Shown here in pieces: positions 50,623 to 59,846 of a DNA stretch of 64,000 nt. Source of the stretch: Fistulifera solaris (Eukaryota; Bacillariophyta; Bacillariophyceae; Naviculales; Stauroneidaceae); the NCBI GenBank assembly GCA_030295235.1, contig AP026130.1, positions 868,001 to 932,000 of the forward strand. The letters are read 5' to 3'. How positions within the stretch are numbered: position 1 is the first letter of the stretch; each line of letters starts with the position of its first letter. The notes beneath the pieces are model-generated. The model worked only from the letters and a program-made list of their open reading frames with translations, had not been told where the DNA came from and did not search any database. Made by a program: the position numbers and the translations under genes.

Positions 50623-52704
50623 ATGACGACGGAAAATATTGTCGGCTTCGTCGAACTGCCCAGTGCCACTGACAAGCTGTACTGCTGGAAGGTTCGAGAT
50701 GGTTCATCGGTACGCGTAGGGGAAACAATAGGTCTCATCAGTAAAAATGCAAATGAGTCAGCTGCTGATTTGATCATGAGCAACGTAGTAGTCAGCGCAG
50801 TCAAATCGCACAAACGTCCTAAGCGACGAATGCGACCTGGCGATACGGCCGTCGCGGCTTCCGAGGAGACGAAGACAGCAGACAGCATAACAACAAACAG
50901 TGCCGCAGAGAGCGCATCGACCAGTGAGTCCAAGCAAGATTTGTGCCCTCTCATTTGCCGTGCCGACGGAATTTTACGAATAGGAAGCCCCCTTAGCACG
51001 ACAGAAGGACAGAACTCGGCTGTCGTCATTGGATACATTGTCAAATGCTTGCATCCGACGGTGATTGAGGGATTGTGTGCCGTTTGCGGGAAGTCTATGG
51101 AGCTACCGACATCAAATAATGGAGCATACTCGCCGGAAAAGATCGACGGCTCTGTCAACATGTCGCGTGTGACTGTTGCGGGTCTGACTGTCGCCATCAG
51201 CGAATCGGAGGGACAACGGATGGCCGAGGAAGATGCTGAACGATTACGGAGCCAAAGAAAGCTTTCGCTGGTATTAGATTTGGATCATACGCTGGTGCAT
51301 GCGACGAACGATGTTCGCGCTCAACAGTACTTGCACCGCGAAGACGTTCGAAGTTTGGTGCTGCCCATTATAACAGTTTCGGGAAATGGACAAGAGCAGA
51401 CAATGCCGAAAAATAATTTGTGGATACAGCAACACTTTGTTAAATTGAGACCTCACGTGAAAGAGTTCCTGGAGATGGCTTTGTCTTTGTACGAAGTTGG
51501 AGTATACACTGCTGGAACGAGGGAGTATGCCGAACAAATAACAATGATGCTGGCTCGGCATTTAGTTGGAGCGACGAGAGACCAGACCGATCTCGAACAT
51601 TTGCGTTACCAGGTACAATCTGCCGAAAGCGAATATGCACGACACGAAGCAAAGAGTGGCGGAGACATCGATCAAGTAAATGATGCCGATCATGCTGATG
51701 AAGTAGGAAACCAAGCAGCTGAAACTACAGAGGGTAAGAGCAGAAAGCGAAAGCGTGTCACATTTACAGCCTCAAAAACGGATGAAAAGACGGATCGCGT
51801 AACCGCTGAAAAGGTGACTGAAATGAAACAAGAGCTAGAAGGGGCGGAGCGATTGGAAGTCGAGGCACAAGAAATGAGGCAAAAGCTTTTCGGCAGCCGT
51901 GTAGTATCCAGAACAGATGTCGGGGATCTAGGCAGAGACGTGAAAAGTTTGAAGCGTGTTTTTCCCTGCGGAGGAACGATGGCGGTGGTCGTGGATGATC
52001 GCGAAGACGTCTGGGCAAATGCTGGCGAGGTGACAGGAGCAACTCGCAAAGGCGAACCACCTGAAAATTTGCTCTTGGTGCGACCTTATCATTGGCAAAA
52101 TTTTGTTGGCTACGCCGACGTTAATAATGCCGCTGGTTTCGATTTGACTAGATCAGAAAATGAAGGCGATGACGAATCTGATGAACAACTTCTGTGGACG
52201 TCTGACATTCTGAAGCGACTGCACACTCGTTTCTATGACAACATTTCTGAAGACAAAGACAAAACAGTCGCTGATGTGCTACGAAGCATGCGTCAAGAAG
52301 TGTTGCTAGGTGGTTCTCTTGTTTTATCTGGGTTAATACCTCTACATAAACAAAAGGTCGAATCCAATGGGCCACGTCCTGCAGTCCTCCGATACGCCGA
52401 GAGCCTTGGTGCAAAAGTGCTTCCAAATGTCACCAGCGATACCACCCATGTCGTGGCAGCCAAAGATGGCACCGACAAAATTCTCGCTGCGCGGCAAATC
52501 CCCGGATGTTTTGTCGTGAAGGCATCCTGGCTCATGGAATGCGTATGGACGGTAAAAAGAAGAGATGAGGAGAAGCATTTACTAGGTCCTTCACCGCGAA
52601 GCAACCCTGCAAATTTGCCCGCTAATGATAGCGACGACGACGATGATGATTATGACGATGATCTGGCAGCAGAACTGGAGAACGAGATGTTAAACGATGA
52701 TTGA
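50623..52704 (+). CDS. FCP1-like RNA polymerase II CTD phosphatase with BRCT domain
   Basis: Intact, 693 residues from ATG 50623. N-terminal region includes a lipoyl-like lead (VGFVELPSATDKLYCWKVRD ... CPLICRADGILRIGSPLS) and a CxxC pair (HPTVIEGLCAVCGKS), as in FCP1 family members. The FCPH catalytic domain begins KLSLVLDLDHTLVHATND (DxDxT nucleophile near residue 219), continues FVKLRPHVKEFLEMALSLYE, YTAGTREYAEQI, and after a long charged insert finishes with MAVVVDDREDVWAN and the NLLLVRPYHWQNF block. The BRCT domain (~560-645) has TDTTHVVAAKDGT-like text (SDTTHVVAAKDGTDKI) and VKASWLMECVW. The acidic Asp/Glu tail matches FCP1's TFIIF-binding end. FCP1 dephosphorylates Ser2/Ser5 of the Pol II CTD for recycling. 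Ends 5 bp from the convergent ZIP gene. Confidence 0.92.
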   Translation: MTTENIVGFVELPSATDKLYCWKVRDGSSVRVGETIGLISKNANESAADLIMSNVVVSAVKSHKRPKRRMRPGDTAVAASEETKTADSITTNSAAESASTSESKQDLCPLICRADGILRIGSPLSTTEGQNSAVVIGYIVKCLHPTVIEGLCAVCGKSMELPTSNNGAYSPEKIDGSVNMSRVTVAGLTVAISESEGQRMAEEDAERLRSQRKLSLVLDLDHTLVHATNDVRAQQYLHREDVRSLVLPIITVSGNGQEQTMPKNNLWIQQHFVKLRPHVKEFLEMALSLYEVGVYTAGTREYAEQITMMLARHLVGATRDQTDLEHLRYQVQSAESEYARHEAKSGGDIDQVNDADHADEVGNQAAETTEGKSRKRKRVTFTASKTDEKTDRVTAEKVTEMKQELEGAERLEVEAQEMRQKLFGSRVVSRTDVGDLGRDVKSLKRVFPCGGTMAVVVDDREDVWANAGEVTGATRKGEPPENLLLVRPYHWQNFVGYADVNNAAGFDLTRSENEGDDESDEQLLWTSDILKRLHTRFYDNISEDKDKTVADVLRSMRQEVLLGGSLVLSGLIPLHKQKVESNGPRPAVLRYAESLGAKVLPNVTSDTTHVVAAKDGTDKILAARQIPGCFVVKASWLMECVWTVKRRDEEKHLLGPSPRSNPANLPANDSDDDDDDYDDDLAAELENEMLNDD

Positions 52705-52709
52705 CAAGC

Positions 52710-53603
52710 TCAGAGCTCGGAATGGTGGCTTTTCTCGGTGTGATCGTGTTCTTCGATGTAGGAAACCATGTATAGGAAAGCAATCCCTGTCACGAAACTT
52801 GCTAATTGCAAAGCCCGGAATAATATAGGTTGCTCTTCTTCCAACACTTCCGGCAGCAAGGTTGTTGCCGCTAGGTAGAGAAATCCTCCCGCCGTTATGA
52901 ACAGCAGGATATCAACATCCCATTCTTCCGACAAATACAAAGCCGAAGCAGTGCCCAGGAAAGCCGCCACGGCCGTTACAAACTGTGCCGCAATGGCTTG
53001 GTTTCGGCTATAACCCGCTCGCACCAGCGTACAGAAATCTCCCAATTCGTGCGGAACTTCATGAAACAATACCGACACGGAGGCGAGCCCTCCACGGCTC
53101 CGTAATAATTCCCCAACAGATAACGTAGACGCTGTTTTGCCGTAAACTGCATAACTCGCCCCGATCGCTAGACCGTCTGTGAAGTTATGAAGGGCGTCGG
53201 CAGCCAAGTTCAATAGAACCGTAGATTGATGTAGTTCTCTGTGTACATGCTTGTGATTATCGTTGTGATCGTGATGATGTTTTCCTGGATCCAGCGCGCG
53301 AATGAGCATATCCGCCGCCAGAAACACCGTAAAACCGCACAACACCCACAGACCGGCCTCGCCGTGCGGTGATTCTTCATGATGCTGATGCTCGTGATGA
53401 TGATGATCATCATGACCTAATGTGTGAAGAAAAACATCTCCCAGTAAACCTCCCGCACTCATAGCTTGTCCCAGGGAAAGAAATTTGGACTGACCGCCTT
53501 CGCCGGCTCCGTAACTCGGAAACAACAGCAATATCACATTCGGAACGAGACTAATGAATCCTGTGGAGAGCAGCGCAGCCGCCGTGATGCTGGGATTCAT
53601 CAT
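52710..53603 (-). CDS. ZIP-family zinc transporter (SLC39A7/A13-like)
   Basis: Intact 297 residues from ATG 53603. Eight-TM ZIP layout: TAAALLSTGFISLVPNVILL and further N-terminal helices, a His-rich loop after TM2 (GHDDHHHHEHQHHEE), a second His-rich variable loop (GKHHHDHNDNHKHVHRE), then the binuclear metal centre motifs HNFTDGLAIGASY in TM4 and HEVPHELGDFCTLVRAGYS in TM5. The HEVPHELGD form is typical of the LIV-1/SLC39A7-A13 branch, which releases zinc from ER/Golgi stores or imports it. Last helix FVTGIAFLYMVSYIEEHDH. No frame break. Confidence 0.93.
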   Translation of the reverse strand: MMNPSITAAALLSTGFISLVPNVILLLFPSYGAGEGGQSKFLSLGQAMSAGGLLGDVFLHTLGHDDHHHHEHQHHEESPHGEAGLWVLCGFTVFLAADMLIRALDPGKHHHDHNDNHKHVHRELHQSTVLLNLAADALHNFTDGLAIGASYAVYGKTASTLSVGELLRSRGGLASVSVLFHEVPHELGDFCTLVRAGYSRNQAIAAQFVTAVAAFLGTASALYLSEEWDVDILLFITAGGFLYLAATTLLPEVLEEEQPILFRALQLASFVTGIAFLYMVSYIEEHDHTEKSHHSEL

Positions 53604-53961
53604 TTACTATAGGGTTTTTCGTTTGATGCAGATGATATGGTTATACGAAGCTGAAGTCTCGGTTCGAATGAATAAAGTCTCGCTTTCGCAGTTGTCGATT
53701 TCGACGAGCAGCGTCGTCAACAAAATCATCGCATCGAAGCTGCTCAACGGTCTGTCCTTGGGTGCAGCGCTGAGGGCGATCCTTGGATCTTTTAATACCG
53801 GTACGATCTCAAAAGGCCCGAAAAGCACATACTATTTTTTCAAATCACATGTATCGTACATTTTAGAAGAATAGTTGAGTACCGCTCCGTAAGGGGGAGT
53901 TTTTCTTTCATTATTTTCAAGAATTCCGCCTCGGGGGCCGAGAGAACATGTGCCCATCGCG
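53604..53961. promoter_or_regulatory. Divergent promoter region (ZIP / secreted orphan)
   Basis: About 360 bp; nothing distinctive seen. Confidence 0.3.
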
Positions 53962-56096
53962 ATGAACACAAAATCATCGACGATGAGATACGTCTTACAT
54001 CTAATAGTGGCGTGGATACTATTCATTGTACGAGCGGACGAGCCATGCTCGGAGAAGGGATGCTTCACGCGCGAAACCATCCAGGTTTTCAAATCATTCA
54101 TCGGCAATCGCCTTTTTAGCGGTCGCCGGCTGTTTAACCGAATGGAAGCCTGTTTCGAAAAGCACGTGGCCGATGGGATTGATATGATGACTGTCTCTGA
54201 TACGTATTGGAATAAGCTTGTTGCTTACGGAGTGCAGAAAGGGATTGACGGGGATTCATGGCCCGGATTCATCGGCTTCATTGAAGACAAGCCAACGCCA
54301 CTGATATCGAAGCGAAATCTCAAAAAGTTTCCCAGTTACCCTCCAGAATCGGTGAATATCACAGTTCTCGAGCCATGCAATACTGTCTCTAACTGGGCAT
54401 TTCATCAGGCTATGCTCGAATTGTGTGAAAGCAATTTGTGGTCCTCCGAAAAGAATGGTTCACCGGATTGATTCGAGCGTTTCACTTCATGGGACCAGGA
54501 AGTATCTTCATGCATGCTTCCGGGACGCAGGTCGGCGGAGTCGCGGACAATGAAAGTATACGGCAACTGGCGTTTTGGTATTTGCAGTACGGCTTGCAAG
54601 AGTTGCCCTATGATCCCGTCATTCACGATCTTCGTGAAGACCCGCTTCGCGATCAGCTCTAGAAGTGATTGCGGATGTGAACGAAATGTTTTTAAGTGAG
54701 CCGGTGATTACTTGGCAGCAGACAATCTTAGATTTCGATACGCCTGCGTAAGTACAAACAATTAGGACTCGCGTGATTGATTGACATTCAATCGTTCCCA
54801 AACAGTTGAAAAGCTGACGGACGTATTGGCTGGATTGCTCGTCGCTGGAGAAGACCTTGCTTTCATTAAAGAGCGCTTCAGTCCGACTGTGCGCGAAGCC
54901 ATTTTGCAACAAAATATTAACACAGGTCCTCTCGACCGACTTCAGCTTCTCTTACAGTTTACAGGATTGATGACAAAAATGGTACGTGCGAGACAAACCT
55001 ACTGAACTCGAAAGTAATTTGGACTGCAAACTCAATGGTATCATCGCTATGAAATCAGATTTGGGCATTTTATTGGCAGGAAGACACTATTGTTGGCGGT
55101 CATTTAACTCGACGCTGGGACAATATTTTGGGTTCGGCGGTCACCCCCTTGGTCAATGCACTGTCAAACGCCATAACTGGATTTGATCGAAGCAAAGGTC
55201 TTGCTCTGCAACTATCTAAGAATGCATACCCAGGCGATATTCGTTGTAACCGACGCCAACCACACAGCAAGTGGCACGAGATTGCCGCAAATGGATTAGT
55301 CGATGTAGCCCTGGCAGCGAATAGCGTGAATAGATTGCTGGCAGGAGGCAGCCTCGAGCGATCGCTGCCTACGTCGGTGAACTCTGTCATACAGTGCTTC
55401 CAAGATGGCTGGTCGGCTCAACGCAATGTTCCATCCGACGAAAGATTGTTCTCTTCCTCGTCTCAAGATGCTCTCCTTGGAGGTATTGTCGAAGAGTGCG
55501 CCGCTCCAAATTTATTTGATTTGGGCAAATTTCTCTTATGTTTGACCGGTAAAGCCGTCCAACTCAGCAAAACCACCACGGCGTCAACTCAACTAGAGAC
55601 GTGTCTCATAAATCATAACTGCATCGATCTCGACGGTACAGACCTCAATATAACTCGCTTTCACGAGTGCTTGTTTGGTGAAGACAGCCCGCTATGCAAA
55701 TCTTTCGTGTCATCGTCAGTGACAACAAATCAAGAAGAATGTTTGACGAAATGCAGCACTGACTACCTTTGCGCGATGACCTGCCTTCAAACCAACTTCT
55801 CACCTTTGTTTAGTCACACAATAAGTTGTGCAACCGTTCTCTCCGCGTCCAATCCAGCCGGCGCAGCAGTTGCTGACTGCCAAAAACAATTTCGAGGTGA
55901 AACGAATACAGCAACAGCTTTGCTGACGATGCTGAAACGATTTGCTTCCATCTCTCAGAATTCATGTTCGAAGGAGCACGAAATCGTATTGAGAAACTTC
56001 TCAGCCGCCAAGGCATGCTTCCGCGGTTGTCGCAAAGCCGATGATGAGATACCGGTAGACTTTCCCTGCGTTATCCAATGCATGGCGTTATCATAA
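53962..56096 (+). CDS. Secreted Cys-containing protein of unknown family (frame breaks)
   Basis: ATG 53962, leader MRYVLHLIVAWILFIVRADE. Probable exons end at 54747 and 54981, with introns 54748-54805 and 54982-55079; the last exon runs to TAA 56096 (about 659 residues). One base is missing in A4 54449-54452, linking ELCESNLWSSE to EWFTGLIRAFHFMGPGSIFM. A further problem lies between 54655 and 54747: the coding-looking text DVNEMFLSEPVITWQQTILD is out of frame with both neighbours. Either two compensating indels exist, or a 172-nt intron from a weak GTGAAG donor (54634) removes it. I do not recognise the family. The middle is helical; the last ~250 residues carry many Cys in short-spaced pairs (CLINHNCIDLD, CLTKCSTDYLCAMTCLQ, CFRGCRKADDE), suggesting disulfides in the secretory pathway or outside the cell. 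Confidence 0.6.
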
Positions 56097-56170
56097 ATGT
56101 AACTGTTCATTTTGTACCGGCTTCGACTTTGCATCATCATTCAATAGACAATGATGCTATAACTCGGCTA

Positions 56171-56788
56171 TTACTCGTCCGATTGGAATCGAACCCCCGT
56201 CTTCTTCATCATATCTTCCAACTGGCTTTCAATGCGCTTCGCTTCTATTAAATCTCCCTTGTCGGCTGCTGCATTCAAATCCAGTCGAAGCCGTTCCAGA
56301 GTGCCTTCCGGTCTTTCTTGCCCAGCCACTTCTACGAAATCCAAGGTAGGTAACTTGAGCCACGGAAGAGGATCCCTTTGAACCGCTCGATCCGAGTCCT
56401 GCATAGCGAAACCAGAGCCATTGTATCCCGACCCATCTTTGAGAAAAGCGCCCAGTCCCGACTTTTTCTCTTTCCCATTCAAGAGCTGGCTAATCCATCC
56501 GTTTGCGGCAAATCCGAGAAACAAGGCCACTATCAACACCAAGGGGACGAACCCATCCGGTAAAAATAAAGGATCCTCTACAAAAGTAGTTGGTAACGCA
56601 GTAGTAATGCTCCGATGGGGTGCTATCGTGGCGGCCGTTGTCCGCGGCGGAAAATGGACAAGGTGGAAATTGGGCCTTGTCGAATACGTCCCTTGGGGAA
56701 AGCTAGTAATCCAAGCAGCGGTGGTCTCCGCATTCAGTGTCACCCTAACGATCAACGCCCACAACGAAACACCAGAGAATCGCAGCAT
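56171..56788 (-). CDS. Plastid-targeted single-TM protein of unknown function
   Basis: Intact 205 residues from ATG 56788. The leader MLRFSGVSLWALIVRVTLNA-ETTAAWITSF has a signal peptide plus an AAW junction, an accepted variant of the diatom ASAF motif, followed by a Thr/Ser/Pro-rich transit stretch. One TM helix follows (FVPLVLIVALFLGFAANGWI), then a hydrophilic domain with PLPWLKLPTLDFVEVAGQE and a C-terminal helix pair LERLRLDLNAAADKGDLIEA, KRIESQLEDMMKKTGVRF. The latter is a short helical hairpin found in several algal plastid membrane proteins. No enzyme motif. Likely thylakoid or envelope; function not known. Confidence 0.65.
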   Translation of the reverse strand: MLRFSGVSLWALIVRVTLNAETTAAWITSFPQGTYSTRPNFHLVHFPPRTTAATIAPHRSITTALPTTFVEDPLFLPDGFVPLVLIVALFLGFAANGWISQLLNGKEKKSGLGAFLKDGSGYNGSGFAMQDSDRAVQRDPLPWLKLPTLDFVEVAGQERPEGTLERLRLDLNAAADKGDLIEAKRIESQLEDMMKKTGVRFQSDE

Positions 56789-57451
56789 CGTATCGTAGCT
56801 TAAAACATACAGAATAGTTTGTTATTCTGAAGAACAAACAATATGCGCAACTCCTCGCATTGCCGATTGGTAATACGTAATACGTAATACGTAATACAGG
56901 TGGGCGGTGGGCGGTGGGCGGAAGTTGAAAGACAAGCGCCATTCTGCACGGAGTATGGTCATGGACCGGTCATTTTTGTCGTGGGTCGTTAGTCGTTAGT
57001 CGTTACTCATTACTTTGTACTCATTACCAGGTACAGCACATAGTAGGGGTCTACGTCAGCCTTTACTACGTACGTGACACAGTATAAACTACCGATGAGC
57101 GCGGTACCGGTACTACGTACCAGGTACGGGACTGTACTAGTAATACACTCTACGATCTACGACGTACCACGTACGTGGTACGTGGTAAAATGCAGCGTGC
57201 AAGGAATTCGTCCCACGGAGCCCGGAGCGGAGCAGCCCGCGGACGAAAACAGTTTTCAGCGCTCGCAACCTGTTCACAGTTTCGCACGATCAATCGACTT
57301 TTACTTGCCCCAGAACATCCTATTCCATTGTTTACCAAATAAATAAGCATCTACATCTACAATCACATAAAAGCTAACGACGGTGCTCGCAATCGATATT
57401 TGTGACTTGGTCAGAAAAGAGTATACCATTACGTTTTCACGAGAGTCGGAT
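56789..57451. other. Low-complexity divergent intergenic region
   Basis: 660 bp. Direct repeats (TACGTAA)n at about 56873-56896, (GTGGGCG)3 at 56900-56920, (GTCGTTA)3 at about 56988-57006, and a run of GTAC/ACGT-rich palindromes at 57095-57190 (e.g. TACCACGTACGTGGTA). Probably both promoters plus slippage repeats. Confidence 0.6.
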
Positions 57452-59764
57452 ATGTCCCCTTTGTCGTGTGGCTCTCGATTCGGAGGTCACTGGCGAAAGT
57501 ATCACTTGAGAGCAGTATTCCAAAGTATTGCATTTGTTTCTCTTGTATTTGGAGCTCTTATTTATCACTCAGGCATCAAGGAAAGTCAGAAGTTGAACTC
57601 AAGTCGCTTCGAGAGTTCAGGCGCTTCTTTCTTGCGACGAGACGATGAAACAAGTGCATTCTTCTCCGTAACCAAGCAACATGATCGTCATGAATTTACC
57701 CCCTTGATTTTTGATCAAGTTGTTGAAGACGCAGTATTCATGCAACATCGACTTCATAGACCTACTCATCATCTCAATCGAAGGACCTTACAGCCGTGTG
57801 AAGATATCAAGAAAGCTAATCCCAAATGGATGCTGCTATTTTACATTATGGGGGTTTTATACATGTTCCTAGCGCTGGCTATTGTTTGTGATGAGTTCTT
57901 TGTGCCCGCTCTCGAAGAAATGGCTAGCAGTCATCATCTTGATCTATCCATGGACGTGGCTGGCGCAACTCTGATGGCCGCAGGTAAGAATGACCACGGA
58001 AATGATTTCTCTTTGTCTCGGTGGTAAACACCTGTCACTTACGAAATGTTTTAAGGCGGCAGCGCTCCTGAGTTGTTTACAAGTCTCTTTGGTACTTTTC
58101 AAGAGTCCGAAATCGGATTTGGAACGATTGTTGGTTCCGCGGTCTTCAACGTGCTTTTCGTTCTTGCCATGTGCGCTGTCTTCGCAAAAGAAGTACTCCA
58201 ACTGACATGGTGGCCCCTCTTCCGCGACAGCCTCTGCTATACAATAGGATTGATCGTCCTGGTTACCTTTATGACCTACGTTTCGCCGGGAGAGATTGAA
58301 TGGTGGGAGTCTCTCTTTCTATTCGCCATGTATTGGGCGTACTGTTTCATGATGTGGAAGAATGCGGAACTATACAAATATATCACTGGAAAAGACCTGA
58401 TACCCTCCGGAGAACTGAGCCCCAATGACCGAGATAGTCCGGCAGATGAAGCCTTCGTCGAAGAGATTCCACGACCGGCAGACGAGATTCATGATTCACA
58501 GGCCACCAACAGTATCGGTAGCAGTGGGGGACCAAACATGATGCCTGAAAATCAGCATTTGACAACGTCCTCGTGCATCTCATGGCAGGGGACGTTTCGG
58601 GCAGGAATACTCAGGTTGTTGCGAGATCCAGGCAACTGGTTGGAAGTAGGAGGAATCGGTATTGTGGCCAAAATGACTGGAGACGTTAACACTGTCTTTC
58701 GGAACATTGATAAAAATGGAGACCGCTTTATCGACAAAGAAGAGCTACGCCTTTTATTTGATCACCTTGACGCTCATGTGTCACCGGTTGACCTGGAAGA
58801 AGTGTTTTATTCGCTCGATGAAAACAAAGACGGAGTCATCAGCGAACAAGAATTTCAGAAATGGTATTCTACATCAAAGGATCTCATCCGATCGCAGGCC
58901 AAATCGGTTTTTGAATCGCTTGATCGAGATAAATCTGGAGCGATTGATAAGCACGAGGTGAAAGCCTTACTCCTGGAATTGGATCCGCGCGTCACGGATG
59001 ATGATTGTGCTCGTGCAATTGTTGAAATGTGCAAAGATGGATCGCGAGAAGAAATAACATTCAGAGAATTTGAGGAGTGGTACGAGCACTCGATTATATA
59101 CGAACGTAAAAAGAAGACTATCGAGGAAGAATCCAAGGGGGTATGGGAAAGCCTAAAGCCCCCTTATGGCGGTGGATGGGTGGCTTGGCTAATGTACATT
59201 GTCGTTCTACCTTTGATTGGACCTATGACAATCACTATTCCCGATGTCAGAGTTCAGGGACGAGGGAAGTACTGCTATCTTTCATTCTTAATATCAATCG
59301 GTTGGATCGCGCTTTTCGCGTATGCTATGGTATCCTGGGCGGAAATCATTGGATTTACAATCGGGATTCCTTCGGTTGTTATGGGATTGACGGTACTTGC
59401 TGCAGGGACGTCTGTACCAGATTTGCTCACAAGTGTGATTGTAGCTCGTCGAGGATCTGGTGACATGGCTGTTTCAAGCTCCATCGGAAGCAATATCTTC
59501 GACATTCTTGTGGGGCTACCTTTTCCGTGGCTTCTTTACAGTGCTGTTTATCAGGATTCCGTTTTCATTGTTTTAGAAAGCGTCGAGATCAATCTCATCC
59601 TTTTAATCGGAATGCTTGTTTTCTTGATTGCCTCCATCCATTGCCAGGGATGGAAATTGACAAGGACATTGGGTGTTATGATGATGATTTTCTATGTCGG
59701 GTATTTGATCCAGGCAATTGTGCAGGAGCTTCCTTTTGTATCTTGTACTAAAGATAGCCAATAG
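57452..59764 (+). CDS. EF-hand-bearing K+-dependent Na+/Ca2+ exchanger (NCKX-like)
   Basis: 746 residues. ATG 57452; intron 57984-58055 (72 nt). The N-terminus has a signal-anchor (FQSIAFVSLVFGALIYHSG), then a loop and the first exchanger half with alpha-1 repeat DVAGATLMAAGGSAPELFTS LFG. The cytosolic loop carries four EF-hand units (~390-520): DKNGDRFIDKEE, DENKDGVISEQE, DRDKSGAIDKHE are canonical 12-residue loops; the fourth (CKDGSREEITFRE) is degenerate. The second half has alpha-2 VLAAGTSVPDLLTSVIVARR with GSNIFDILVGLPFPWLLY. The GSAPEL/GTSVPDL pair and N-I-F-D signature are those of NCKX (SLC24). It should extrude or sequester Ca2+ against Na+ (with K+); EF hands in the loop imply Ca2+ feedback. 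No frame break. Confidence 0.92.
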
Positions 59765-59846
59765 CTAAGTTTTTCCCTCCCTCCCTCCTGAATGAAGCAT
59801 ATTGCATTAATTAAAACATTTAGTAATCCGATTTAGCTGTTTATTC

